From Gemmatimonadota bacterium (GTDB lineage: Bacteria > Latescibacterota > UBA2968 > UBA8231): DNA of 64,000 nt. Under the pieces are notes generated by a model. It had not been told where the DNA came from. It worked only from the letters and a program-made list of their open reading frames with translations, and did not search any database. Shown one piece after another: positions 45,783-55,102 of this stretch. The position numbers and the translations under genes are program-made. Within the stretch, counting starts at the first letter, position 1. Each line of letters begins with the position of its first letter. The stretch is taken from NCBI GenBank assembly GCA_009840005.1, contig VXOR01000097.1:116488-180487 (forward strand). Direction: 5' to 3'.

Positions 45783-48476
45783 TTAGCCAATATAGACCCT
45801 AAAGAAATATTCCAGAAAACCGTCTTTGGGCCGGGTCGAACCGGTGAATTTCTTAGTCGTATGATAGGTTCCCAATAGTATGGTCAGGTCGTAGCCGCGG
45901 TAATTGCTCTTGTTCTGAAAAAATGCCGTGTAGGTCAGCCGCGTAAACTCGCTCTCTGGACGGGCCGCATCCAGAAAACGCTCGTGCCAAAAGGGCAAGC
46001 CTTGGATGCCTGTTTTGAGCAGGGTTTTGGCCGTCAACCGATAGTCCACGCGCAGAATGGGCATGAGCCAGCGGCTCTGGGCATCCGGGATCTGGAGTTC
46101 GGGCGACTTGTGCCGCTGGTAGATATGCTTGAATTGGGGGAAAATGCTGAAACGTCCCCGGTTTATGGTATAGTCGATCTTGTTCACCATGGCAAAACGG
46201 GTCATCGTGCCCGGTTTGGCTGCCACGGGATCGGCTAGGATTTGTCCCTCTAGGTCGATGTGGATAAAGGAGATGATATTGCGTATGTTCAACGCCGGCA
46301 GAGTCGTCAGATTCCCCTCAAAAAAGATCTGATTGCTGAGGCTGTTCCTGTTTTCTAGTCGATCCGGGCTTAAGGTGGTATCGGAAGTGGGGAAAAAGGT
46401 CGTATTCTGGATGTTGTCTCGCGTCCGCTTAATGCGGTAACTAAGGCGCACATAGCCCCAATTTTTCCAGTCGCGCTGGTACTGGGTTTCCAAATAACGG
46501 GAGTGGTTGCGTGTGCCTAGGGCCGGCTGACGCACCCGGTATAGGCCCAGCCGCAACTGGGTGCGATCAGTAGGTTGCAGCGAGACAAAACCATGCAAGC
46601 CGCGATGGTCCACTGGATATAGGTAATCGGGTAGATTGTCGTTTTCGCGAAAATCGACGATGCCGTTGTTGTCGAAATCATCACCAAAAACCAAGCTAGG
46701 CAGTTCGGCGTAGTAGCCTATAAAGGGCTGTGTAGCGTCGGAGCCGCGATCCAAGTCTAGATTAAAATCGAGGACGCCGTCACCGTCAGGATCGAAGCCG
46801 GGATACACGCCGTGGCCTTGGCCGCTGGCGCTCAAATACGGTGCCAATGGATCGTTGCGCTCTACCCGGTCGGGCCAGTCGTCTAGGTCGTCGTTATCCT
46901 CGACTAGTGCGAACGAATCGTAGAGTCGGCCGCCGACGGTGGGGCCTACCTTTGAAGAAAAAAACAAAGAAAAATCTGTGGTGTAGTCGTGCGGCACGTC
47001 GAACAACTCGAAGCCCACCTCTGCCCGGTCGTATACAGGACGTAGCATGTTGAAGTAATACATTGAACTTTCGCGCTTGTAGCGCTTGCCTTGAGCTTCG
47101 GGCACCTTGAAAAAGGTCGTGCTGCGGGCGAGTTCCCCCTGCAGTTGAAAGCCCATAAAGGTGGCTGCAAAATTAAGACCCAGTAGCGAGAGGCCAGTGG
47201 GGAAACCGTAGTTGAATTGGATTTGGCGCAAATTGCTGCGCTGGCCGGCTTGGCCGGTGGCGCGTGCCGCATTGTGCCAATCGTAGTAAAAATCGTTATC
47301 TCCCGGTGCCAGTAGCGGCACCTGTACAGCTCCGACCACATCTACGCTGTAGTCATTGGCCACGACGGCACTGAAATCGATCCGGCTCACCGTATCAGGC
47401 ACGACATATTCATAATAGATGACGTCCGTGTCGTGGGCGCTAAGGGGAGCAGCTTGAGTCGCGGGGGGCACATCTTGGGTAATACCGGCCAGTAGAGAAC
47501 GAAAAAAAGGCGTATTGCTGGCATCGACCACTGCGTGCAGCCAGTCGCGGTTGCGGCGTAAATAGCCAATTTCGTGTGGCTGCAACAGAATCGTGCTGCT
47601 CAAATCCGTAGTCACTGGGAGGTGTTCGAGCAGGTTGTTGATCCGGCCCACCCGCACAGGCAGTACAGGGATGTCGTTTACGAACATATCCAATTGGTGC
47701 ACTTCGGCACCAGAACCTCTGTACGGTGCATCGTCGCTAATAAAGACGAATACCTTGCGCAAGCCGTTTTGCATTACCTGAGGCACGGTGCCTCGCAAGC
47801 TGTTGGTTTTGGCATTGGCTTCAGCGTCAAAGCGGTGCACGTTGACATAGGTGGAGCCTATCGTAAGGATATCGCCGATCTGGCTCTCCCAGTGTCCGCC
47901 GAACAGGCTCGTACCAAAGATCCGGCGTTGGGTTGCGTTTTGTTCGAGGGATCCTAAACCCGACGCGAGCACCGGATCGGTAAGATGCGTGCCAATAATG
48001 CTGAAACGGCTTTTGCGAGAAGAGCCGTCCCAGCGAATGCCGCTGTAGCTAGGCAGATTCAAGGTCATCGGAGTGAAAAAGGTGCGGATGTGGTCTCCAA
48101 TTATCAGGCGAGAGGACCAGGAACCGAAGCCCTCGTTGGCGATGATCAGCTTCTGGAAGAAGCGATCGTAGCGCGCATTGCGGGATTCAAAACTGCCCCT
48201 AATCCCAGGCGCGTCGCGGCGAATTTCGCTGTACTCAATTACGTCGACGCCATCGATCAGCAGGTCGCCAAATAGGTCGAAGCGGCGATTCTCGTCTTCT
48301 AGATCATAGTCGCGATAGCCCGATGCACCGTAGTTTTCAAACAGCTCATTGGCCCACAAGCGTCGATAGTCCCGCGATAGAAATTGGGCCTCGACTAGGT
48401 CAGCGCCAACCGCTAGCAGCAGGCAAAGAACGCTAAGGGCATAGCTGAGAGTATGGTGCATAGGTGCACGTTTCAT
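45783..48476 (-). CDS. Large exported protein of a three-member paralogous family (copy C)
   Basis: 897 residues from ATG 48476 (start uncertain: GTG 48521 and ATG 48461 are also in frame, none with a clear ribosome site). Signal peptide ends LVEAQ. Shared plan: NYGASGYRDYDLEDENRRFD, GIRWDGSSRKS, then EDNDDLDDWPDRV, PGFDPDGDGVLDFNLDLD and DDFDNNGIVDFREND, with the terminal TLLKTGIQGLPFW and SNYRGYDLTILLG. It is the first gene of the paralogue trio and separated from the discoidin gene by about 120 bases. Confidence 0.75.
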   Translation of the reverse strand: MKRAPMHHTLSYALSVLCLLLAVGADLVEAQFLSRDYRRLWANELFENYGASGYRDYDLEDENRRFDLFGDLLIDGVDVIEYSEIRRDAPGIRGSFESRNARYDRFFQKLIIANEGFGSWSSRLIIGDHIRTFFTPMTLNLPSYSGIRWDGSSRKSRFSIIGTHLTDPVLASGLGSLEQNATQRRIFGTSLFGGHWESQIGDILTIGSTYVNVHRFDAEANAKTNSLRGTVPQVMQNGLRKVFVFISDDAPYRGSGAEVHQLDMFVNDIPVLPVRVGRINNLLEHLPVTTDLSSTILLQPHEIGYLRRNRDWLHAVVDASNTPFFRSLLAGITQDVPPATQAAPLSAHDTDVIYYEYVVPDTVSRIDFSAVVANDYSVDVVGAVQVPLLAPGDNDFYYDWHNAARATGQAGQRSNLRQIQFNYGFPTGLSLLGLNFAATFMGFQLQGELARSTTFFKVPEAQGKRYKRESSMYYFNMLRPVYDRAEVGFELFDVPHDYTTDFSLFFSSKVGPTVGGRLYDSFALVEDNDDLDDWPDRVERNDPLAPYLSASGQGHGVYPGFDPDGDGVLDFNLDLDRGSDATQPFIGYYAELPSLVFGDDFDNNGIVDFRENDNLPDYLYPVDHRGLHGFVSLQPTDRTQLRLGLYRVRQPALGTRNHSRYLETQYQRDWKNWGYVRLSYRIKRTRDNIQNTTFFPTSDTTLSPDRLENRNSLSNQIFFEGNLTTLPALNIRNIISFIHIDLEGQILADPVAAKPGTMTRFAMVNKIDYTINRGRFSIFPQFKHIYQRHKSPELQIPDAQSRWLMPILRVDYRLTAKTLLKTGIQGLPFWHERFLDAARPESEFTRLTYTAFFQNKSNYRGYDLTILLGTYHTTKKFTGSTRPKDGFLEYFFRVYIG

Positions 48477-48596
48477 AACGTGAATTACAGTGGCCCAATG
48501 CTCGAGTCTTGGGCGGGACACGAGGCAAAAAATAATTACCCGCTGAGATAGCTCGGGTGAACAGCAAACGACCGCAAACGCTTTGACCTACACACT

Positions 48597-50735
48597 TCAG
48601 TAGGCTAGGCCTATAACGCCCGTTCCCACTTTTTTGTCGGGTTTCAGATTTACGACAACGCGAAACACGTACAAGCCGGGCGGCAGTACTGCGCCGTCAT
48701 CTCCGCGTCCGTCCCAGCGACCAGGCAGATTCGCGTCGAGCCCAGATCTAGGCGCATAGTTCCCGGCATTGAGTTTGTGTGCAGGGAGAGTGCGGACCAA
48801 GCGGCCGCCCAGATCGTAGATTTCAAAGTGGACTTGGGCATCATTCACTCGCCCCAAAACAAAGCCCAAAATGGCTTCGTCGTTGATGGTGTCGCCATTA
48901 GGCGTGAAGGCTGCAGGATGGGCCTGCACATCGTCGAGGATAGCGATGTCGAAATCGGTTGCCGAGGCAGTAATGGAATACGCCAATCCAGTATTTGGAT
49001 CGGTGCCCTCGCGCTCTTGGATTCGCAGCGAGGAAACCGCATCTGGGGGAAAAAGCAATCCTTGGAAGGCGTGGCTAGCCGCCAGCAGCCGGGTAGTGAA
49101 GGGTACGACCAGTTCCGTAGTGCCGGTTTCGGAGGTGATAGGCGGGTCGAAAACCAACACTAGGGAGTCATTACTGGCCACCACATCGGCAATGCCAGCA
49201 TCACCTAGGCCTTGAACATCGTTTCTAGCCAGACTGGCCGGCCACGGGGTTATAATCGCCAAGCGGCCAATCCCGGCATCATCGGCCCCGATGTCTAACT
49301 CAAGCGTATAGGTAAAAAGCGTATCCACGCCAATCGAAGCGCGTAGCGGCAAAATTGAGGCCGCTGCCCGAGTGGCCGGGGTGGGACCGCTGTCGTAGAA
49401 GACAACTAGGCTGTCTAGCACTGGCCCCTCCGTCAACGCTTGGGTCGCAAGGCGGGATTCGAATTGCAGGAAATGGCGCGGCTCGGGGACGTCCAGCGGT
49501 CTGTCGAGATCCGGCGACCAGTCCGACCAGGCGCTCCAGACTTGGCCATCGTCGCCGCTGCGAAAGCGCAGACTCATTTCCGCGTTAGGCGGCACTTGGC
49601 CGAACCATTGGACCCGTTCAAAATTCTTCGGATCATCGGTGCCCAGATTCAGTGGGGGAGACCGGTATGTGCCCTGCTGGTCCAGCCCTTGAACGTAAAC
49701 CTCCAGCTCGCCCATACGCGGCGCAGCATTGCGATTGGAAAACTCGGTGATAGTCAGGCGCACGTGACGGGCGGGAATAGGCGGAAAGACCACTTCACTT
49801 TCCTGAAACGTGGCAATCTGATTCTGCGATCCGACTTCTAGGAATCCGACCCCGTCCTTGCTCACTAGAATGCTATACCCGCGCAGCGAGAGATCTTCGT
49901 AACTCGTTCTACTAGAAGGGGGCTGTGTGATTACCCGCACCCGCTCAATGGAGAAAAGGCGACCTAGATCAGTTTCAACACTCTGTAAAAGCGCACCGGC
50001 TCCCTTGCGAAAATTCACTGAAGTGCTGAGGTTGCCGTCCACCATGTTGGGCTCGGTCGACAGCGTATTGAAGGCCATATTCTGGCCAGCCAAGTCGCGC
50101 AGTTGCAATCCGCCTTGATGGCTGGCCAGGCCACCGGCGAACCCCGCCATACTCCAGTTCCTGGTCAGATCCAAGTCCACAAACTCGGCATAGATACCTG
50201 GGTCGAGACTGCCGGCCTGAACGGGCTGCCAGCGCACGGCTTCGCCGTTTTCCTCGTAATCCCCTAAATCCCTCTGGCGGATGGTCATCCAATCCGCATC
50301 TTCCTCGTTGGAAAGCGGGGTGCCGGTCCAGAACCAGGGATTGACCCGATCCGTGGGTGAACTGACAAAATGCTCTTCCCCTCCATTCAGCACACAGAAC
50401 AGGCCGTACGGACTCTGCCGGCCATCGTGTTGGACGATTACGGCTACGTGATTTACCCGGCGCTTAAAGGAAACTTCGTAGGATTGTGCCGCGTCAGGCC
50501 CCTGATCGCTACCTACTATATCGCCGTTGAGATAGAGGGTATAGTGGCCCCCGGCGACGATCTGAATCTGGCCGTCCGTTTTGCTTGCAAATTCGAAAAA
50601 GCCGAGATAATACGTAGTCGTGGGCCAGCTAGAGATAGTGGCACGCGAGAGGTCTTGAGCGGAAAGGCTGCTGTTGCACAGCAGCGCTAAGGCCATCAGG
50701 ACCGCTGGCAGGCGAAAGAATATATCGATTCGCAC
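48597..50735 (-). CDS. Exported discoidin-type protein with FlgD/gliding-type C-terminal module
   Basis: 712 residues from GTG 50735 (AGGTA 8 bases before). Signal peptide ends NSSLSAQ. Residues about 200-355 form an F5/8 type C (discoidin) sandwich (MVDGNLSTSVNFRKG...IERVRVITQPP...HVRLTITEF). A WSAWSDWSPDLDR...FLQFESRL...PVLDSLVVFY segment follows, also found in the genes at 52873, 57919 and 59925. The end is a FlgD-Ig/CTD-like module: FTPNGDTINDEA, FEIYDLGGRLVRTL, WDGRGDDGAVLPPGLYVFRV, finishing GLAY. Probably surface-bound and carbohydrate-binding. Confidence 0.85.
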   Translation of the reverse strand: MRIDIFFRLPAVLMALALLCNSSLSAQDLSRATISSWPTTTYYLGFFEFASKTDGQIQIVAGGHYTLYLNGDIVGSDQGPDAAQSYEVSFKRRVNHVAVIVQHDGRQSPYGLFCVLNGGEEHFVSSPTDRVNPWFWTGTPLSNEEDADWMTIRQRDLGDYEENGEAVRWQPVQAGSLDPGIYAEFVDLDLTRNWSMAGFAGGLASHQGGLQLRDLAGQNMAFNTLSTEPNMVDGNLSTSVNFRKGAGALLQSVETDLGRLFSIERVRVITQPPSSRTSYEDLSLRGYSILVSKDGVGFLEVGSQNQIATFQESEVVFPPIPARHVRLTITEFSNRNAAPRMGELEVYVQGLDQQGTYRSPPLNLGTDDPKNFERVQWFGQVPPNAEMSLRFRSGDDGQVWSAWSDWSPDLDRPLDVPEPRHFLQFESRLATQALTEGPVLDSLVVFYDSGPTPATRAAASILPLRASIGVDTLFTYTLELDIGADDAGIGRLAIITPWPASLARNDVQGLGDAGIADVVASNDSLVLVFDPPITSETGTTELVVPFTTRLLAASHAFQGLLFPPDAVSSLRIQEREGTDPNTGLAYSITASATDFDIAILDDVQAHPAAFTPNGDTINDEAILGFVLGRVNDAQVHFEIYDLGGRLVRTLPAHKLNAGNYAPRSGLDANLPGRWDGRGDDGAVLPPGLYVFRVVVNLKPDKKVGTGVIGLAY

Positions 50736-50756
50736 CGTTGTTTACCTGCATAAAAT

Positions 50757-50788
50757 AAGTGCTGCCGGCGTACCAGCCGGCAGCACTT
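50757..50788 (-). terminator. Intrinsic terminator/attenuator after the 50804-52705 gene
   Basis: AAGTGCTGCCGGC (50757-50769) and GCCGGCAGCACTT (50776-50788) form a perfect 13-bp stem with a 6-base loop. On the minus strand it is followed by ATTTTAT. It lies 15 bases after the stop of the upstream gene and 21 bases before the GTG of the next, so it would end most transcripts of the first gene while letting some read into the rest of the locus. Confidence 0.8.
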
Positions 50789-50803
50789 ACTAAGTCAGTC
50801 ACT

Positions 50804-52705
50804 TTATTTGAGGAATGTGACCTTTTTACTCAACTGTAGATTGGGTGCTTCAATCCGGTAGAGGTACACTCCAGTGGATACTTCTGCACCGCTGTCATCT
50901 CTGCCGTCCCACGTGACAGTGAATTTACCCGGCCCCATAACCTGATTGGCCAACACGCGCACCAACTGGCCAGTCTGGTTGTAAACTTTGATCTGAAGCG
51001 GCACTTGCCAAGGCAGGTCGAAACGAATCGTGGTTTCGGGGTTGAAGGGATTGGGGTACGCATCGCCCAGAGCAGGAGCGTTGGGCGTGGCGGCACCTTC
51101 CACCTCTGCGATCGCAGTGCCGACCGAGCCCAAAGTCACCTGTTTCTGATCATAAGGGAACTGAGCCACCGGATGGGTGGGCGGCACTACGCCGACATCC
51201 TCGGGCACCCATTCGTTGGAAGCCAAGGCATCGCCGAAACCGCCGACAATCATGTACACGCCGTCCCAGTCGTCGCCCTCGTCGACTACGGCCACATGCT
51301 GCGACCAAGTCAGCGGTGCCTCCTTGGGCTCAAACTTGAACAGGCCGGAGCCGTCTTCACCGAGCATGGCACCGAAACTGGTGTTGTCCAAGCCGTTTTC
51401 ACAGACCGAGACCCAGCCCCATTTGTTGGCGAAAATCGAGTACTTGAAGTTGGGCGCTTCGGTATGGCCGTAGAGCAGGTCGCCAAACGTGCCGTCATCC
51501 GAATTGAAGGCGCGGGTATCGCCAAAGCCGTCGCCGTTGCGGTTCATCCACATCAGGTCGCCATCGTAGCTGTGGCGCACGATGCACGAAGTGTGGTGGG
51601 AGGTAGTGGTGATGCCTTCGGGAGGGGGCTCGCCATTGTAAAAGGCGGCCGTTTCCATCGGCCCACCGACGCGGTCGGAGCCTGCATTATCGTAGATAAA
51701 CAGGTCGGTCACGTCCCAAGTGTCTAGCTTGGCACCGGTCTCGACGTCGTAGGAGACGATTTGGGCCACCGTGCCGGTCACGCCGGCGGTGACATAGGCG
51801 ACGGTCTTGTCGGGATTGGTGATGAGGGTGCGCTGCCCTGGGCTGCCGGGCAGTTCCTCAATGTTGATAATGCCGTTCTCGGCGTCGTTATCAATGCCCC
51901 AGTCCTCCTCCGGAGCAAGGCGATTGGAATCCCAGTCCACGGTCCAGCGCATGAGGCGGTTGGACTGGCCGATACCGATGAACTCGGTCATATCGCTGTT
52001 GAGCGGCACGCCGGATAGTGGCGTGCCTCCGCCCGCATCAATGATGGCAGTGTGGTCGATCAGATCGAATCCCTCAAGGTTCTCGATCCAGTCGTTGTTC
52101 ATATTGTTGTTGCGAGTATGGTCGAAGACGCGGTTGTTGGCCGTGTCGATGATGAAGCGACCCGGAGTCCCCAGTTTGCGGAAGACGGCACCGGCCACCA
52201 GATGGGGTGCGGCTTCGTCGTCAAAGGCGGCTAGGAACAGCTTGTAGCTTCCTGCGGGCACCACATTGCCGTCGTTGTCGTGGCCGTTCCAAACGATGGC
52301 GTTGTCGCCTTCTTCAAAGCGCTCGCCGTTGGACTTGAATACCAAGGGATTGACCCCTTCGTACACGTGCCAGCCCGGATCGGGATGCTCGGGATCGTTA
52401 TAGGGTGCCGGCCCTTCGCCGGTAATGGTCAAGGGAGGATTCGCGTCGGCATGGTAGATGATCAGCCAGACCGTGGCGCCGCTACCCGAAAGGGTAAAAG
52501 GGATTTCGAGGTCTGAACCATCGAACGCGTAGTCGGATACATCCGCCAAGCCTTCGATCTCTAGGACCGTAGGACTGCCGCCGCTGGTCATATCGGCCAG
52601 GCTAGTAACATCGGGGTTACCAGCATGGACGAACTGGGCGCTGGCCGTTCCTGCCGCAAGCAGCAGGGATGCAGCCCCGATAGTAATACTTTTCAAGAAT
52701 CTCAT
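50804..52705 (-). CDS. Exported protein with T9SS/FlgD-type C-terminal domain
   Basis: 633 residues; signal peptide MRFLKSITIGAASLLLAAGTASAQ. Residues 40-165 include a FlgD-like segment (IVWNGHDNDGNVVPAGSYKLFLAAFDD). The middle is beta-rich with NNRVFDHTRNNNMNND and SHHTSCIVRHSYDGDLMWMN and may be a propeller. The end is a classic sorting-type domain: YPNPFNPETTIRFDLP, IKVYNQTGQLVRVL, VTWDGRDDSGAEVSTGVYLYRI, ending KKVTFLK, as in type 9 secretion substrates. GAAGGAG precedes the ATG. First gene of the locus, followed directly by a strong hairpin, so it is likely made in larger amounts than the genes after it. Confidence 0.85.
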   Translation of the reverse strand: MRFLKSITIGAASLLLAAGTASAQFVHAGNPDVTSLADMTSGGSPTVLEIEGLADVSDYAFDGSDLEIPFTLSGSGATVWLIIYHADANPPLTITGEGPAPYNDPEHPDPGWHVYEGVNPLVFKSNGERFEEGDNAIVWNGHDNDGNVVPAGSYKLFLAAFDDEAAPHLVAGAVFRKLGTPGRFIIDTANNRVFDHTRNNNMNNDWIENLEGFDLIDHTAIIDAGGGTPLSGVPLNSDMTEFIGIGQSNRLMRWTVDWDSNRLAPEEDWGIDNDAENGIINIEELPGSPGQRTLITNPDKTVAYVTAGVTGTVAQIVSYDVETGAKLDTWDVTDLFIYDNAGSDRVGGPMETAAFYNGEPPPEGITTTSHHTSCIVRHSYDGDLMWMNRNGDGFGDTRAFNSDDGTFGDLLYGHTEAPNFKYSIFANKWGWVSVCENGLDNTSFGAMLGEDGSGLFKFEPKEAPLTWSQHVAVVDEGDDWDGVYMIVGGFGDALASNEWVPEDVGVVPPTHPVAQFPYDQKQVTLGSVGTAIAEVEGAATPNAPALGDAYPNPFNPETTIRFDLPWQVPLQIKVYNQTGQLVRVLANQVMGPGKFTVTWDGRDDSGAEVSTGVYLYRIEAPNLQLSKKVTFLK

Positions 52706-52872
52706 TGCTTCTCCTTCGTTTAGTTTAAAACGCGATTGTTCATTAAAAAGATAGTTAGAAAGCGAAATTCAATGCCTTAAGCCTCCTTTCCTAAAACTGG
52801 ATTGGTTCCGGTTGGGCTGCCTATGATAAGTTGATTTTTTTTATTTATCAATAATTTTTTGCGGTTATTTGT
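52706..52872. other. Gene-free AT-rich spacer
   Basis: 167 bases between two minus-strand genes, rich in A/T (runs such as TTTTTTTTATTTATCAATAATTTTTTG at 52836-52862). It should carry the promoter of the 50804-52705 gene and the 3' end of the transglutaminase transcript. No convincing -35/-10 pair or hairpin can be picked out. Confidence 0.4.
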
Positions 52873-54957
52873 TCATACCTCGACGTTCAACGCGCTGACC
52901 ACGCCCGGTATTCCCATGTTATTCAAGGCGCGCATCTCCAGCACGTTCAGTCCTTCGTGCAGCGGCCAGTCGATCTGGGCCGGACACTCCTGCCATGACT
53001 GCCCGTCGATCCGCTCTTGGAAGGTCGTAAAACCGGGAGTTTCCGTCTCCAGATAAATGCGTAGCTGGAGTTCGTCAATGGCCTCGGCGACGTACCGCGT
53101 TTGATTGAGCGTCGGGTAGAAATCCGCCCGTCGATTCGCGTGCCGGGTAAAGTGGGGTAGCGGCGGGACTTGGTCGTCGGCCCAGTTGAGGTAGCCGTTC
53201 CACGACCACACTTCGGTACCTTGGCTCACCGGCAGGGGGCGGGGCCGGCTGAACACGTCGAAGCGCGGCACGATGCGGAAGTGGCAAAACGAGCGGAACA
53301 AAAAGAGTGAACCCTCCTCGGTGGAATGCTCGTAGTCCCCATCGTAGAAGGCGATAGGCAGGTCTTTTACCACGGCCTCCAAGTCTTGGTGAAAAAGGTA
53401 AGGGCGATCCCAACGTTCGGGACGCTCTAGCCGCTCGGCCAGCACTTGGTGGATCTCTTGGGTGTCCAGCGGCACTAGGGTTTTGGGGTCGTACCAGTAG
53501 TAATCGCGGGTGGCATCTAGGTGCATCCACTTGCCGTAGTCATTGGACCAGACCTCGGCGATTTCGTGGCCGGTCATCCCCTCGCTGTGGAAATTGAGGT
53601 GGCGAGCGGGGATGCCCATACTCAAACAGGCAGCTACTAAGACCACATTGGGATAGAGGCACATGTGGTCGCGCCGCCGCTGTGCGTACTGGTTCATCCG
53701 CATGGAGCCATCCTCGTTCCGTTCGAGACAAACCCAGGCGAGCGGGTCCCACGGGAAATGGCTACAGTCGCTCAGGGGGATGTGATACGCCCAGCGGTGC
53801 AGTCGCGCGATTTTAGCGAATTCGGTCTGTGCTCCGGCCACCACCGCGTCCAGTTCGCATTGTCGGCGCAAATCCCGCAGTAGTTGGGCGCGATAGTCCT
53901 CATAGGGCATGGGAATAGACGGCCGTAGGATCTGGGCGTTCTTGGCGCTGACTAAGCGGCCTGTAAACCGCTCTCCTTGCTGGAAGTCGGCGTTGATCTG
54001 GACACTTTTGAGCACAGGGGATTGCAACCCGTTCGCGGTTGAAAAATCGACCTTCCACTGGATATAACGGCCTTTGATGGTTGCCGGTTGTCCGTCATAG
54101 ACCTGCCAGTCGCTCCAGTGGTCTGCATCCCAGATGGGACGAGAGCCGGTTCGCAAAGCCCAATCGAGCCGGGTCCCCTCGGGGATATCCGCTTCCCAGT
54201 CTAGGGTTATGCGCTGCAGACTGCGCTCGCTTTTAACCGCGTCGTCCGACTCGCCAGCCGCGTCGATGACCTTGGAGACCAGCTCGCCGTTGCTGCGAAA
54301 GCGGTCAAGGGCCAGACGCAGTACGTATTCCCCGCGCTCTGCTTCCCAAGTTTGGCCGCCGTCGGTACTATAGCGGCTGGCGTGGGGAAGCGTTACAGGA
54401 TCGTCCATGCCCTTGTAAAAATCGCGATAGTCCGCCACCATTAGCTGCCAGCCGGCCAAGCCTTCTACAGCGGCCACTTCAATCTCATTGTCGCCTAGCT
54501 GTAGCGTCTCTGGCGGAATATCCACGTAGTACCAGCGGCTCCAACTCCATTCCCCGACTATCAACTCCCAATACTGCTTGGCACGGGGTGCGGCTTGGCG
54601 CGAGGGGGGACGCAGGACCGAGTGCCCGTTTATTGTAAACTGGAGGGTGGCTTGGTTGTCTTGGCATTCCTTGGCGATAAACGCCAACTGGGTTCCCAGT
54701 ACAGCCGGATTATCCAAATGCAGGATTTTGCGGAACACCGTCTGGCCGCACAACTCTACAAAAGGCTCGATGCCTTCTTGGTCTGAACGGCCCGAGCCTG
54801 GCGCGTCGTTTTCGACCACTTGGCCGCGAAATAGGCGGATGCCTTCGTCCTGCCGACCCATCCACAGATTCGTCGTATTGGCGGCGCTAGTGTAGATCTC
54901 TTCAGCTTTCGTAAAAGTAGTAACGCGTTGCTCTTTGAGGGCAGCAGAGACAGTCAT
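52873..54957 (-). CDS. Transglutaminase-fold protein with N-terminal beta-sandwich modules
   Basis: 694 residues from ATG 54957 (AAAGGAAG upstream). No signal peptide is visible. Residues about 200-330 contain STDGGQTWEAERGEY and WSDWQVYDG...RYIQWKVDFST...SPVLKSVQI, the same kind of module as in the discoidin proteins. The transglutaminase core follows with the Cys-His-Asp triad in RDHMCLYPNVVLVAACLSMGIPAR, TGHEIAEVW and WMHLDATRDYYW. The C terminus is another beta domain (LRIYLETETPG, PLHEGLNVLEMRALNNMG). It may be a peptidase or amidase rather than a cross-linker. Divergent from the DUF6785 gene. Confidence 0.8.
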   Translation of the reverse strand: MTVSAALKEQRVTTFTKAEEIYTSAANTTNLWMGRQDEGIRLFRGQVVENDAPGSGRSDQEGIEPFVELCGQTVFRKILHLDNPAVLGTQLAFIAKECQDNQATLQFTINGHSVLRPPSRQAAPRAKQYWELIVGEWSWSRWYYVDIPPETLQLGDNEIEVAAVEGLAGWQLMVADYRDFYKGMDDPVTLPHASRYSTDGGQTWEAERGEYVLRLALDRFRSNGELVSKVIDAAGESDDAVKSERSLQRITLDWEADIPEGTRLDWALRTGSRPIWDADHWSDWQVYDGQPATIKGRYIQWKVDFSTANGLQSPVLKSVQINADFQQGERFTGRLVSAKNAQILRPSIPMPYEDYRAQLLRDLRRQCELDAVVAGAQTEFAKIARLHRWAYHIPLSDCSHFPWDPLAWVCLERNEDGSMRMNQYAQRRRDHMCLYPNVVLVAACLSMGIPARHLNFHSEGMTGHEIAEVWSNDYGKWMHLDATRDYYWYDPKTLVPLDTQEIHQVLAERLERPERWDRPYLFHQDLEAVVKDLPIAFYDGDYEHSTEEGSLFLFRSFCHFRIVPRFDVFSRPRPLPVSQGTEVWSWNGYLNWADDQVPPLPHFTRHANRRADFYPTLNQTRYVAEAIDELQLRIYLETETPGFTTFQERIDGQSWQECPAQIDWPLHEGLNVLEMRALNNMGIPGVVSALNVEV

Positions 54958-55102
54958 TGCACTTCCTTTCGTCAATGGGGCTTACTGGCAGATGCAGAGA
55001 ACCATCTTATAGTATATACGGTCTGACGGCACAAGAGGTCTTTCATCTTTTGCGTAGATTGCGCATCCGCTCCATCCTTGGCGCAAGTATCAGAGTTATC
55101 GG

